This document shows positions 50,201-61,831 of a stretch of 64,000 bases of DNA, piece by piece. A model generated the notes under the pieces. That model saw only the letters and a list, made by a program, of their open reading frames with translations, was not told the DNA's origin and made no database searches. The position numbers and the translations under genes were made by a program. The stretch comes from Deuterostichococcus epilithicus (taxonomy: Eukaryota; Chlorophyta; Trebouxiophyceae; Prasiolales; Stichococcaceae): contig JAVTLE010000021.1 in assembly GCA_033439295.1 (NCBI GenBank), positions 2,666,009 through 2,730,008 of the forward strand, read 5' to 3'. Position 1 is the first letter of the stretch, and each line of letters starts with the position of its first letter.

Positions 50201-50399
50201 CTGTTCAGTGGGGGTAAACTTCGTGACAAACCAACTGCGTGTTTTGTGTCCGCGCCGCAGGACGGTGATCTGTAACGCTACCTACCGCAACTACGACAAG
50301 GTGCCTCTTGTATGTGCTCAGCGTGCGCAGCACGCCGAGGGGATTCGATGGTTTGTTTCGGAGCTCAGGAAGCGAGAATGACCTGGCAGAGACTTCCAA
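44240..50399 (-). CDS. USP37-like ubiquitin-specific protease with internal UIMs
   Basis: USP family cysteine proteases remove ubiquitin. A possible PH-like N-terminal part lies at about 50150-50330 (TRSWFVTKFTPTEQLRLFNKLP). Linker exons run from about 50.02 to 49.39 kb. The Cys box is GMTNLGNTCYMNATLQ (about 49030), followed by VLLSLQPFVGDLEEAARRHM. Next come AAQDAHEFLCALLEQLQAE (about 48080), the zinc-binding VTCGRCGQETRLQEQF with LSLELPG (about 47600), and EKTCEACGAENATHSVHHV with RLPRVLALHFKRF (about 46950-47070). A long insert then carries two good ubiquitin-interacting motifs, EEDLQLVEALRRSVTD (about 45800) and EAEAESLRRATAASLAED (about 45410). The His box is SGHFTADVLDAQTGRWYRHND (about 44380), and the protein ends AYIVVYVADDL at 44240. 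This order, with UIMs inserted in the catalytic domain, is that of animal USP37. Catalytic Cys and His are present. The exact start is not resolved; 50399 is a placeholder. Confidence 0.87.
48914..48951. repeat. Perfect 17-bp inverted repeat with a 4-base loop
   Basis: Arms 48914-48930 and 48935-48951 are exact reverse complements, separated by CGCT. The hairpin sits in the USP37-like intron directly after the catalytic-Cys exon. The stem is GC-rich and should be very stable in RNA. It is too short for a transposon terminus pair, and no target-site duplication was seen. Confidence 0.95.
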
Positions 50400-50947
50400 A
50401 GAAGAAGCGGCACGATAATAGTCGCTTGTGCGTGGCGTAATGTATCATTCTGTGCATTGGTGTTGCAACGCTTCCCAAAGGGCGTTTCAAACTCGGCTGC
50501 CACGTGGCATGACCTGGAATTGATAATTTCCGTCAGGAGCTGGGCTCATCTCACATCTCATTCCAGAAGCAGCACTATGTCTACTCTTATTCCACAAAGC
50601 ATTTCAGGCCTCAGCAGTGCGCTGCAACACTCGCAGATGCTCGCGATCATGCCATCTCAGCCGTGAGCACAAGTGAAGGTTTCGGAACGTCGGAACCTCG
50701 CTTCTGGGACAAGCGCCAAAGGCGGGCTGTACAATGCTGGCGGGATTGAAGGTGAGGTTGTACGTGAGAAATCTCGGCATGTACACCAATGTTCTCCTTT
50801 GCACCACCTGATCCGGTTGCTTACCGTGCAGATCGAGAGGCTGTCGGGCTGCCATCCGTCATATACGACGCAGCACAGTGCTTTGCATCGACCTGTCGTC
50901 AGGAATTTATACCGACAAGCGCTCGATCGGCAGTCGAAAAGCGCAGC
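50400..50947. promoter_or_regulatory. Divergent promoter region between the USP37-like gene and ISA2
   Basis: This lies between the approximate USP37-like start and the proposed ISA2 start. It is AT-richer than the flanks. It may still include a USP37-like 5' exon that I could not identify. Confidence 0.35.
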
Positions 50948-53900
50948 ATGCAGACAGCGGTGCCGCCCTGTGCACTGCGCTGCCGTGCGGGCGGTCGCAA
51001 CACGGCAGCAATCAGCGCCCGCAGCATCTGGAAGCGCCTGGTACCGTCATCAGACATCGTTCGGGACCGACGTGCAGGTGATTCACAATCACCATAGTTC
51101 AATGCCATCTATTGTGCCGTGATTTGCCAATATGGAAGCTGAAGGCAGCAATCTTGCCCTCTCAGGGATTGATATCCCAGGTGCAGGTCATCACGACGGT
51201 TTCAAAGGCAAGCGAAGGCTTTGTAACGACAATCATCTTACCGGCAGACGGTCTGGATGCGGGCCATGCACCGCAGCTACAGTGGTGCGCCGCTCAGCTC
51301 AGCTCCTGCAATTTGCTCTTTCGTCCAGTTTATCAGGAGTCGATCACAGACTTGACTGGTGAGGCGGCCACAACTTTCAGAGTGTCTCGAGCGAAGGCTT
51401 GCAATCAGACCAGCGGGGTGCCTCCTTGGCCATACACTCTCATGCCGTACTCATGCCGCGCTTAACTGCAGGGGCGTGTACAGGACCTCGTCCGCAAAGT
51501 GGTTCCACCCAAAGAGCGTCATCCCCGCCAGCAGCACGGCCACGCCCAGCAGCGGCATGCGGTCGCCGTTTGTGGCCGCGCCAGGTGGCGGCCACGAGGT
51601 GCAGCTGACATTCGAGGCGTCGCTCGCGCCGCTGACGCTGGCGTTCACAGTGCTGCTGCCGGCGGCGGAGGGCACTGGGAAGGAGGGGAAGGAGGCGACG
51701 CTGCGTGCGCGCGGCGGCACGCCCTTCACGGTGCCGATCGGCATGCAGCCCGGCAGCCCCGCCATCCTGGGTGCGGAACTCACATTTCAGCCTGTGACCA
51801 ACCAAACCGCTCCAGGCTGCTTTCATCTTGCTTCTTGCAGATCCTGATCATGTTCAGAACAGACATGAGTGTAGGATGCGTCACCAGATCTCGACGTGCT
51901 CCATACAACCTGAGAATTGCAGGCCACGACACCGCCGGACACACATTCGCTCGCAGGCCCGACGATCCGGGCGGGCTCGGACCCTGCGACAGGCGCCGCC
52001 GTGAACTTCTGCGTGCGCTCCGGCACCGCGACGGCGGTGTCGCTGTGCCTGCTGCGCTCCGGCGGCGGCTACATGGAGATTGCACTGGATCCGGTGGTGA
52101 ACCGCACCGGGGAGGCGTGGCATGTGCTGGTGGAGGGCCTTAGGGACATTGCCAGCCTGGCATACGGCTGGCGCGCAGACGCCGCCGATATTAGCCGCTT
52201 TTACCCGGGTGAGGCCGGTGCCCACGATGGTGTGGATGCAGGGCTTGGGTATGCCCGCCGTTGCGGCGCAGGCGCCGCGTGCTGCCTGCTCCAGCGCACC
52301 GCATGACGGGAATACCATCGCAGGGTGGCAGCGACGCCGCACCCGTTCTGGCAATTCGTCCAGCCGCTGAGATGTGCAAGCAGTGTTTGCCTGAGCAGCA
52401 TCGTGGCGGCACGTCTTGACCCTGAACCTGAGCGCATGCACCCGCAGGTCAGGTCATGCTGGACCCATACTGCACCACCGTGCAGCGCGTCAGCCTGCCA
52501 GACGGCGTCCAGGTGGGAACGCCTGCAGCGTCAACCACATCTGGCCTGCTTGTCAGCATCTTGAGCACATCAGACTCTACGCTGTACGCTGCTGCAATCA
52601 TGCATTCGGCCCGCATCCAGGGAGGACACACGCCGCAGGCTGCACGCTGCGCCAGCCGGCCATCACGCTGGCGCTGCTGAGCGCGCGCAGGGGAAGCCCG
52701 GACAAGCTGCCTGTTGACGTGCCGTGCCTTTTGCACCCGCCTGCAGACGGTTGCGCCCAACATCGCGAAGGCGAGCGGCCGCGCAGACCCTGATGCCGCA
52801 GTGCTGGGCAGCCTGGCCTGCCTGGTGGACGTGCCGGAGGCATCGTCTGCGCAGCGGCCGCGGCCGCGCCGCACGCCGGCCGGTGACATTGTGCTGGAGG
52901 TGGACGTGGCCAGCTTCACAGACCAGGCGCGGCAGGCTTGTCGTTGTTTCCATCATCCTACGTCCGGTATCCTCATCGCCCCCTTGAGGCGTCGCAGTGT
53001 GGAGATGCTTGCAGCGTCACAGCCCCTACCAGCTCCTGTTTGACAGTTGCGAGCCTCTGGCCACGGGGGGGCGCGTCGGCACATGCACCGATCCTGGTGG
53101 ACAGGTCCTTGCGAAGCATCAGGTCCCGTCCGAGTCTGCAAGCGCTGCGGCGCAGGTGGCGGGTGAGAACCGGGGAAAGCTGCTGGGAGTGCTGGAGCGG
53201 CTGCAGCACATACGGGACACGGGCGCGACCACCATCATGTTCACGCCCCTCGCTGCTGGCGGCCCAGGTTTGCACCAGCCCCCCCTCCCCCATCGTCAGC
53301 ACCTCGTCGAGCCTGTCAGCGGCTGTGCACGCATGTGGCACACTGACCATCGGCTGGCGATTCGCAGCGGCCTTCGCGCGATTCTGACCGTGCTCGGCCG
53401 GTCCGGGCCGCAGCGCCGCACACTGTCACGCGCAGTGCGGCCAAGGTCGTTGGATGCTTCGCAGCAGGCTGCAGACTTCCAACTCCGCCCAGTCCCATGC
53501 CGTGAGTGCCTCCACGCGGCAGGGCTGGGGCCGGGCGGCGAGGCACCGCTCAGCTTCTTCGCTCCGGAGCCGCGCCTAGCGGCGGGCGGCGACCCGCTGG
53601 CGCCGGCGCGCGAGCTGCGGCAGCTGGTGGCCGGCCTGCACGCCGCAGGCCTGTCCGTCATCCTGCAGGCGCGCCCACTACCTTGTTGCTCCTCGTCACC
53701 TCCCTGCGCGCGACCTTCGGATCGCATGCAGCCTGACACCGTGCAGGCACTCGTTGCAGCGAGCCCCGGCAGAACAGCCGTCAGCTTACCCCGCTTCTTG
53801 CCCTGGCCGTCGACACCAGATTGCGATGTCGATGCGTGGTGCGTGTGCGGGGTGCCGCAGGTGCAGTACTGCTTCACGGCGGAGGGGCAGCCGGGTGGCC

Positions 53901-56900
53901 GCAACCCCTCATCGCTGCTGGGCCTGGACGGCGATCTGTACTACAGGCGCGCCTTCCTGTGGCCCAAGATGTGGCTTGTTCAGAGATTCACCCTGTCGCA
54001 TTCCATGCTCAAGTATTGAATGACATTGAGCAATCTGGAGCATCTCCTGGTGCCCTGCTCGGGATGAAGGGCCAGCAGCTGTGCGTGGGGCGAGCATTGC
54101 TCATTCTCCGCCATTATGACGCAGACGTTGGCATCGGCTCCAGTGGCCTCCATCATGGATGACTCCCCTTCAGGCTCCTGCCTGGGCGGCCATGGCCCCT
54201 GATGCTGCAGCTGCCCCTGCTGGTGTGGCGATGAGCTGTCCCGGGCATGCTTCCAAAACCATCTGCATCTTGAACCTTGGATGCAGGGGCAACGGCGTGC
54301 TGAACTGCGGACATGCTGTTGTGCGGCGGCTGGTGCTGGACAGCCTGCAGCACTGGGCGCGCGACTTCCACCTCGACGGCTTCGCCTTCCTGAACGCTGA
54401 GGCGCTCACGCACGGTAAAAGCTGATCGTGCATGGGAGGGGGCAGCCTGCCTGCTGCCTGCTGACCCCAGCTCAGCCTGCAGCAGAGGCATCATCCAGCC
54501 GCAATCACATGCAAAGGAATGAAGAAACCAACAGAGCCAACAGATGGAACGTACGTGTCTCCACGTCGTGCAGACCGGGATGGCACGGTGCTGGATGCGC
54601 CGCCGCTGGCGCACGAGATCGCGGCGGAGCCTGTTCTGGCGGACGCGCGGCTGGTGGCAGCGCCAGCAGATGTCGCGCTGCTGCCGCGCGGCGGGTCCCG
54701 CGGCTTCCCGCACTGGGGCGCCTGGTCGGAGCGCAGCGCCGGCTTCTCGGCAGACATCGCGCGCTTCATGGCAGAGGGTACGGCTCGCTTGCTGCTCGCC
54801 TGGTGTCCCGGCCCGCCTGCTCGGGCCTCTCGCCGCCTGCTGATGTGCAGGAGGCTCCCACTGAGGAGCAAGGCGCAGTGAGGGTTTCACCGTGCCGCAT
54901 GGTTGAGACTCATTGCCGAGGCCCATCGACGCCTTCACACCAGGACAGACAGCCATGGCATCACAGGTCTGGGGCTCTGTCCCGCTGCAAAGCACAGGTG
55001 CAGCCTGTCGAGCTTGTGAGCCGCCATGTCTGGACACTCCGCAGGCGCGGGTGGGGACAAGCTGAAGGCGGCGGCAGAGCGGCTCGCGGGCAGCCCGGGG
55101 CTGTTCGACGCCGCTGTGCCGGACGCCGGGCTGCCGGGCAACCTGTCGGCGCCGCGCCCCCCGGCGGCGTGCATCAACGCCATGACGGCGCTCGGCGGGG
55201 GCCGCCGGCTGCGCAAGACCGTCGACGACTCTCTGTGGAGCTTCCCGCCGCACCAGGAGCCCTGCTGTGAGTCCTGTTCCAGCCACCCCCCAGCCTTGTC
55301 AACTGTGAGCAAGCAAGATCAGGCGCTGAACTATGCATGCGCCTTGGCTTGCAGTAGGTGATGTGCCTGGGGCCAGTGCTGTCGTGCGGCAAACTTGATG
55401 GCTCTCATTATGCATGCACCTTCAATCGGACATGCCTATGCCGCAGTCAGTCTGCTGGGATGAGGGCGAGTGACGGCGTCATGATGAGACGCCTAGAACA
55501 GAACTTCCTGCGTGTTGCAGACGGCTGTGCGAGCCACCAGGACGCGTTTGCAAAGTCGCTGCTGGTGGCGACGATGCTGTCCCGCGGCACACCCTGCCTG
55601 TCCCAGGTGCTTCCTCGTCACTCGACTCCGCTTCCTGCTGTCCAGTGTGGGACGCCTTGTGTGCACCCGTGCAGAGCAGCAGCAGCATGCCTTGCACACG
55701 CAATGTGTTTTTTATCATCACGTCATCGGCAGTTCTCCCAGCCACAATGCACACGCTTGATCGAGGGCCAGAAAGGAGCGGGAAACTCGACACCACGTCG
55801 GCGGGCCTCCTGCATGCGCGGCACAGCGTTGCTGCCACTGCCGGACGGAGCACTCCCAGCCCCTGATGAACCATGAGCAGGATGAGGTGGGGCAGGCGGC
55901 GCTGGCGTGCGCTTCGTGTACGTGGCGGGGCGTGCAGACAGAGCACCTCGTGTGTTTCGCCGTCAGACAGAGCACCTCCTTGATGGACCTACGAAACGTC
56001 AAAACTATCCACAACGCAGGACGAGATTGGGGAGGAGGCGCTGGCGCGCTTTGTGGGCGTGCTGGCCGGTGTCCGGCGGCGCCACCTGGACCTGCTGCAG
56101 CCGGCACGCTATGAGGACGCGCCGCCGCTGCACTGGCATGGCGCCCAGCCCGGTGCGTGGAAGTGTGTGAGGATGTGCTGCCCGTGACCTGCTTGGTGCG
56201 GTGCGTCTGCAGCCCAGCCCTTCGAGGCACGAGGAGCGTCAAAGCACATGCTGTAATGCTGCTGACGGTTGGCAGACGTGTCAATGCACGACGTTCACAA
56301 GCTTGGCTTCCTGGGCAATGTTACGAGAGTGAAGATCTCTGCCCCTGGACAGGCTCGGCGCCTGACTGGGATGGCAGCCGCGGCGGCAGTCCGGGCTGCA
56401 ACTACCTCGCGTTTTCGGTCGGCGAGAGCGGCGCCTTGTATGTGGGCTTCAACAACTCTGGCGGAACGGAGGGCGCTGCGCTGCCGCCGCCGCCACCGGG
56501 GACCTCCTGGCGTGTCGTCGTGGACACGGGTAGGCGATGCCGTCGCTTCGCATTGCGGCACCAGCGTGTGCACAGGCAGGGGCCCCGGGCCATGAACCAC
56601 ACTCGATTTTGAATCTTGACAGCAGCCATAGACGGCGGGTGTGGCAAGGCTCTTTTGTGCCGCCTATATGCGCTCTAGCGGGTGATCCCTGCACGGATAG
56701 GGGTTTGACTCTACAACGTGTTGTACTGCTGACGCGGCACGCATATTCCGCCTGCAGGCCGGCCGTATCCAGACGACGCCTTCGAGGACGGCGGCGTGCA
56801 GCTGTCGGGGGACGACTACTTCCTGCAGCCCAAGAGCGCGCTGGTCCTGGAGGCAGTGGCGTACCCGCAGCAGGCCCCTGCAGTGCTAAACCGCGACTTT

Positions 56901-56933
56901 GGCGGCAGCGAGGCCGTGAGGAGTAGCGACTAG
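50948..56933 (+). CDS. ISA2: Isoamylase 2-type starch debranching enzyme subunit (non-catalytic)
   Basis: Plant ISA2 has no activity of its own and pairs with ISA1 in the plastid to trim amylopectin. The proposed start MQTAVPPCALRCRAGGRN (50948) reads as a transit peptide, but its splice phase to the next exon does not join cleanly. N-terminal exons carry WFHPKSVIPASSTATPSSGM and a beta-rich domain (about 51480-51770). The CBM48 part is VNFCVRSGTATAVSLCLL with YGWRADAADISRFYPG (about 51960-52210). The GH13 barrel follows: GVLNCGHAVVRRLVLDSLQHW, then DGFAFLNAEALTHG (about 54370-54420). Arabidopsis ISA2 reads DGFCFINASSLLRG here, against DGFRFDLAS in active isoamylases, so the Asp nucleophile is gone. 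The acid/base region is LADARLVAAPADV (active: IIAEPWD), and the HDGFT region is INAMTALGGG. The C-terminal beta domain ends GDDYFLQPKSALVLEAVAYP and stops at 56931-56933. Confidence 0.88.
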
Positions 56934-57006
56934 CGAGGTAGCGAACGTCGCGTTTACTCTGCCGTTGGCAGTATCCGACAAGGAATTGAGGGTACCCCCT
57001 CGTGTG

Positions 57007-57067
57007 GTACTTGCACGGTTGGTAGTTGCACAGTTGGTGCGTGGTTGCACGGTTGGTGGTTGCACGC
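57007..57067. repeat. Degenerate 17-bp minisatellite, about 3.5 copies
   Basis: Units of the form GTGGTTGCACGGTTGGT recur between 57007 and 57067 with a few changes. It lies directly before the candidate ISA2 poly(A) signal, in the 3' UTR. Confidence 0.8.
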
Positions 57068-57073
57068 CCCACT

Positions 57074-57078
57074 TGTAA
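57074..57078 (+). terminator. Candidate poly(A) signal (TGTAA) of ISA2
   Basis: TGTAA lies about 140 bases after the ISA2 stop, right after the minisatellite. Support is positional. Confidence 0.4.
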
Positions 57079-57396
57079 CAATCTTCCCTTGGCCAATGCT
57101 GTCCGGCATTCGGCAAAGTCGATCATTTATGGCCGCTGAACTTCTCCGGATCATCGTTTCATTTGTCAATCAACATTCCCAGGACCTGCAATCAGTGAGC
57201 TCTGCAGCGAGGCTCCATCAGCGGCTTAGGTTATTTCGGTGTCGGAGTTCCGAAGAATCTCGGGGTCGGAGTTCCGGGCGTGCCTTGGACATCCCTTCCA
57301 GTGCAACTTCGACACTCCGTCGTTCTCGCAGGCCTAGAGTGTTGCAGTGAAGCAGCGCCACATAATACGGGCAAATCCCTGTGCTGGACAACGAAC

Positions 57397-60300
57397 ATGC
57401 CTGAGGTGAGTATGCTGGCCCCCTGAGTACACAGCAGCGCGTGCGTTGCCAAGTGCAGTACACTGGCTTGGGATCTCCCACAGACTCATTGAGCCAATGA
57501 CCTCGTGACGCAGGCCCGCCCTCCCTTCGCAGTGCTGGGAGAAGCAGGGGTCTATGTTGACAAGCTGCTGAAGGAGCACACCAACCTTTCGACTCTCGAG
57601 AGGGTGCACATCGTGGAGAAGGTCGTGGATGTGCCACTACAAAAGGTCAACCACATGCTCGTGAACCCCGACGTACAGTTCGGCGTCACCTGGCTGCAGT
57701 CTTTAGGTGGGTTGTACCGTCTGCTCAGCACGGCATGCAGGGGCCCTGAAAGTATGCCGCATGCAAATGGACGCGGCGCGACTCACACCCTTTTGCTTGT
57801 CCTCATCGGTCGGCTCATTCGGGTCCCAGCCTCTGCAGATGTACTCGCTCAATGCCACTGCAATCAAGTCCACAGCGTCTTCGCTTTGCGCAGTGGTGGA
57901 TGTCCCTCATCCTCCGTTGGTGGCCATGGCGTCATACATCAGCCTTTACAACGCTGCAGAACAGAAGGGGAGAGTGCATACTGTGCCCACCCTGTACGAC
58001 GTCCCAGAGCTCGACCCTGGTCACGTCTTCGAGGGCATCTGCCCCAAGATTGACGCGTGTCGCATCTCTGGTGAGGTGTGCCCCCGCAGCCACCTCCGCC
58101 TGCTCAGAATGTAATGCATATGCATTCGGCGCCCGTTCCGGTTCAATGTCACTTCTGCTACCTTCGTCCACCAAATCGACTCAAAGCAGGGATGTCGAGT
58201 GCCACCCAGCTGGCCACGCTGTCTGAGTGCAGCTCGCAGCCGACAAGTGGGGGCGTTGAGATGGACTATGAGCTTTGTGCCCCACCCAAAAGCGCTGTGC
58301 TTCCTCGTATGCAGATGCCCGGCTTTGCAGTCTGCACGACGAAGGTCGGCGATGCAGGACGCGGCTTCAACAGGATCAGCGCCTCGAACCTGGAGCCTGT
58401 CGTGCTGGAATGCTGTCGCCACTTGTTTGGCGGCAGCGCCAAGACAAAATCTGGCATCCACTTCGAGATCAACACGACTCCTGACGATGCAGACTCGAGG
58501 CGGACAGATGTCAGCGCCAAAACCACCATCAGGCTCGCCAAGGTCAGGGTGAAGACGACTCTGATTGTAGATGAAATCCAGAATGCTGGAGCCGTGATTG
58601 CACATCCGATTCCGACGCCAACGCAATGCACGAGGCATGCCAATGCCAAGGGTTGCTGTGAGAATGAGCCGCCTCTCTGCTTCCCATGCGCAGACGGACG
58701 ACCAAGGATTTTTCGAGGATCCTGTAGACAACCAGATTCGTGACACACTCTTCGTTCACGAGTGGAAAACGGACCACGACTTCCAGGATGAGGGGATCAA
58801 GCATGGGGGATCTGAACCCTTCTACTGCTGTGCCTTGGCCAGGATGTATGCTGCGTGATTGCGTCAAACCCGTGCTACCATGCGCCCAGACACACACCTC
58901 TTGGGTTCGTGTGCATGTTCCTTGGGTTGGGCAAGCTCATGAGGCGAGGCTGGAACCTGTTGCAAGCCCAGCGTCGCCCCCACAACCAATATCTTGCGGG
59001 CGCGGTGCTCAGCGGGCGGGAGGTCGTGTTTTCGGTCGTCCAGGTCGGCCTGTTTTCGCTGCCTGACAAGTCAGCAGCCTGATGTTACCTTCACAAGGCG
59101 GGTTTTGGCGTGGAGAGCCAACGTTTCTGTCTTCTATCCTCCTGCAGGTGTCGAAAAATGGTGGCTTTGAACTCTGGCGGTGCGCGCCCACCAACGAATG
59201 GTCTTCTATCAGCGCTCATACTCATTCTTTGTATATGGTAGCACCGACATGAGAGGTTTTTTGAGAATACCTGCCCTCACCTGGTACTGTTGCTCTTGCT
59301 GGTGCAGCACGGCTGCACTGCCGATAGGGGAGGAGGCCAGCACGCCCCCCTTCAAGCCCACTGCCGTAGTGTTCTGGCACTTCGTCCACCAGGTGAGCAC
59401 CCTGTCGGGCACATGAATTTCGGCTCATGCTCGAGGAGTTTTGTCGACAGCACTTCTGGATTTCACATTATGTCGCAGCGCATATCGCTGCAGACATCCA
59501 CTTGAGCCTGAAAGGTGAAGCAACATCGAGCAAACGAAATTGTGCCTTCAGGTGGTGTTTGGGCTGCGGGAACAGGTCACCATAGCGCTGCAGCAGCAGG
59601 GTGCTGGTCCCAGGCCAGGGAGCGAGACCAGCATTAGCCTGGCGGATGTGTCAGGCAATGAGGCGGTGCTTAACATCCAGGTGAGCCGAGCCGATGCATG
59701 ATTTAGCTGCAGGAAACTCTGCTGCAGACGTGCAATTTGCTGCCGGCAGTGAGGCTGGTGCACCCTTTCAATGCAGCCCAACAGCGCAAAATGCAGCCTG
59801 CCCACAGAACCGTCTCGCGCAGCAGGCAACATGCAGCAGTGCATCTCATGCGCAGGCGGCAGCAGCGTCGAGCAGCAGCACAGAAGCAGACAGCAGCGCA
59901 GGCGCAGCTGCGCAGGTCGTGCGCACAGTGGTGGCGCTGCAGTCGCTGGGCGATGCGCAGCCTGCCCTGCCCCGCCTCTTGTTGAGCGGCAAGCTTCTGG
60001 GGATTTCGCGAGCCGGCTGTCCCATCAACCTCAACAGCGTCGGTGCAGAGGTGCGTGTCCGTCTTGTCGGACGAATTGCCATCCCAATGGGCTGCATGCG
60101 TCATTGAAGCATGGCACTCTCCTTGGTGTTGAACTCTGCCCTCGTCTGCCGCGCTGAGATGTCACAAGGCGTGGCATGGCCGTGTCTTCGTCAGCCTTGA
60201 AGAGCTGCTTGAGTGCAGTGCTGGCACCGGGCAAGAGTGAGCTCCACGTTCGACTCCATGCAGGCAGTAGTGACAGACTGCCGAGGCATGCCGCTGTGCG

Positions 60301-61831
60301 AGCCTGGAGACCCGCTGCCGGCGCTGGAGACGACGGAGCTGCTGCGCTGCGCCGCCTGTTTGTTCACTGGGGTCGCATACATGCAGGTGCCAAAAAAATT
60401 CGTCTTGATGTGCAGCCTTGTGACGTCGCACATGTCTGCAAATGCTCGTTGCTCAGCGCATGCGCATTCGTCTGACTTGTTCTCACGTTTCTAAACCTTG
60501 GACAGGGGCTCTTTGTTTTGGCACTCTTAGCCTGCTCAGCTGACCCCACCATGGCACTGCAGACAATGGGAGTATTTCACAACGATATCCACCCTCGCAA
60601 CATTGCACGGGAGATCCTCACGGGCGGCGAGGCGGCATATCATCTGTTCGACTTCGGGGCAGCCTCCTGCTCAGCACTCGAGGTGCGTGTCACTCCTGAC
60701 TGGCTGAAAATGTCGGTCGGCGGCGTGCCAGCCTTTGCAGGCGCTTCAACTGCGATCTCAGCCCAGAATGTGCTTTGCATGTGCTGGATGATGGAGCTGA
60801 GGCTCCGCGTGACTCGTGTCAGGCGCACAGTTCTCGCCTGCGCATCCCTTGGGGCAGATTGGCATCGCACTTCGCCCCGGTGGGCGAATTGCTCACCAGC
60901 TCACTGGCGGTGCTGCAAGGCGAGCACCTGCCGCCGACATCAGATGCGCAGGTGCGAGACCTCAACAATTCGATTTTGTGCCCAATGCCACTTGCGGCCT
61001 GCCGCGTTGAAGTTCTAAATTAAATCTGCTGTTACGACAGGCCGCAGTGCACTGCCTCATATTGCTGGCGGGCGGACGGCTTCCCTGGCAGGACGCCGCC
61101 GCAGCGCATGATCGGCTGGGAGCAATCGCAGGGCGGCGCAAGCTGGCCTCTTCAGCGGCATTGCAGGCGGAGACGGTGGCGTGTCTGCCCGCTGAGGTGC
61201 CCGAAGTGTTATGCTACACCGATTGCGGCAGATCATGTTGCGTTCATGGTTTCCCTAAAAGGCCTCCGGCTGGCGGCTGGCGGCTGCGCCTTGAACTCAC
61301 AGGGTTGAGCCGCACTCAAGCTGATGCTGCAGCTGAGACCTTGAACCCTAGTTCTATGCTGCGCGCCAGGTGCGGGAGGTCGCTTCGCTGCTGCTGGCGG
61401 CTGCAGCCGAGCCTGTGCCAGCGGACGAGCTGGAGGCGGTGCGGCTGCACTTCGAGTGGGCGGTCTCACACTACCTGCGGGTGAGTGCCGTTGGAAGGCA
61501 CACGGGCGGGCCTGACGCAGGGACCCTGCCGCCATCACTTTGTTTGGTGCCCGCACCCCTGGCTGTGCTCCGCGATTTGATGCGATGCACCATATTCCTG
61601 CGACCTTACTGACAATTGACTGTGCAGATTGTTGGGGAGCGCCCCGCGGATGCGCCAGCTTCGCAACAGCCGCCTCCAGGTGGTGTCGGTTGCGAATTCG
61701 CTTGGCTGCACCAGGAGTCTGGCATTTGCAGCTGTCACCCGATCTGGTATCGTTTGGCACGTGCAGGCACCCCCCACGATAGTCTTCTCTCTCCTGCGCT
61801 CCTGGCACGCCTGCTGCATGTGTGCGGCTGA
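57397..61831 (+). CDS. Possible nuclease-like plus protein-kinase-like protein
   Basis: The first exon may be tiny: ATG 57397 gives MPE, then a GTGAGT donor, joined to ARPPFAVLGEAGVYVDKLLK (about 57516). The next exons include LYDVPELDPGHVFEGICPKIDACRISG (about 57990-58070), a long exon at about 58190-58570, and FVHEWKTDHDFQDEGIKHGGSEPF (about 58755-58830). A PKID / EWK / GGSEPF order recalls the D...ExK pattern of restriction-endonuclease folds found beside kinases in fungal and Crinkler-like proteins. QYLAGAVLSGREVVFSVVQ (about 59000) and VSKNGGFELWRC (about 59150) follow. The later part is kinase-like: MGVFHNDIHPRNIARE (about 60560; an HxDxxxxN catalytic loop) and HLFDFGAAS (about 60645; DFG). 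Then come AVHCLILLAGGRLPWQDA (about 61040-61100) and a helical end, stopping at about 61831. Whether 57.4-60.1 and 60.2-61.8 kb form one gene or two is not settled. Confidence 0.6.

Larger units (their letters stand above)
56934..57396. other. Head-to-tail intergenic region with a minisatellite
   Basis: This lies between the ISA2 stop and the proposed start of the next + gene. It contains a 17-bp tandem repeat (57007-57067) and a TGTAA at 57074-57078, about 140 bases past the ISA2 stop. A shorter repeat of GGTGTCGGAGTTCCG-like units lies at about 57238-57280. The downstream promoter should also be here. Confidence 0.45.

Noticed and set aside
54153-55286. A 377-codon minus-strand open frame over ISA2
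   Set aside because: It is antisense to recognised ISA2 exons, with no domain resemblance.
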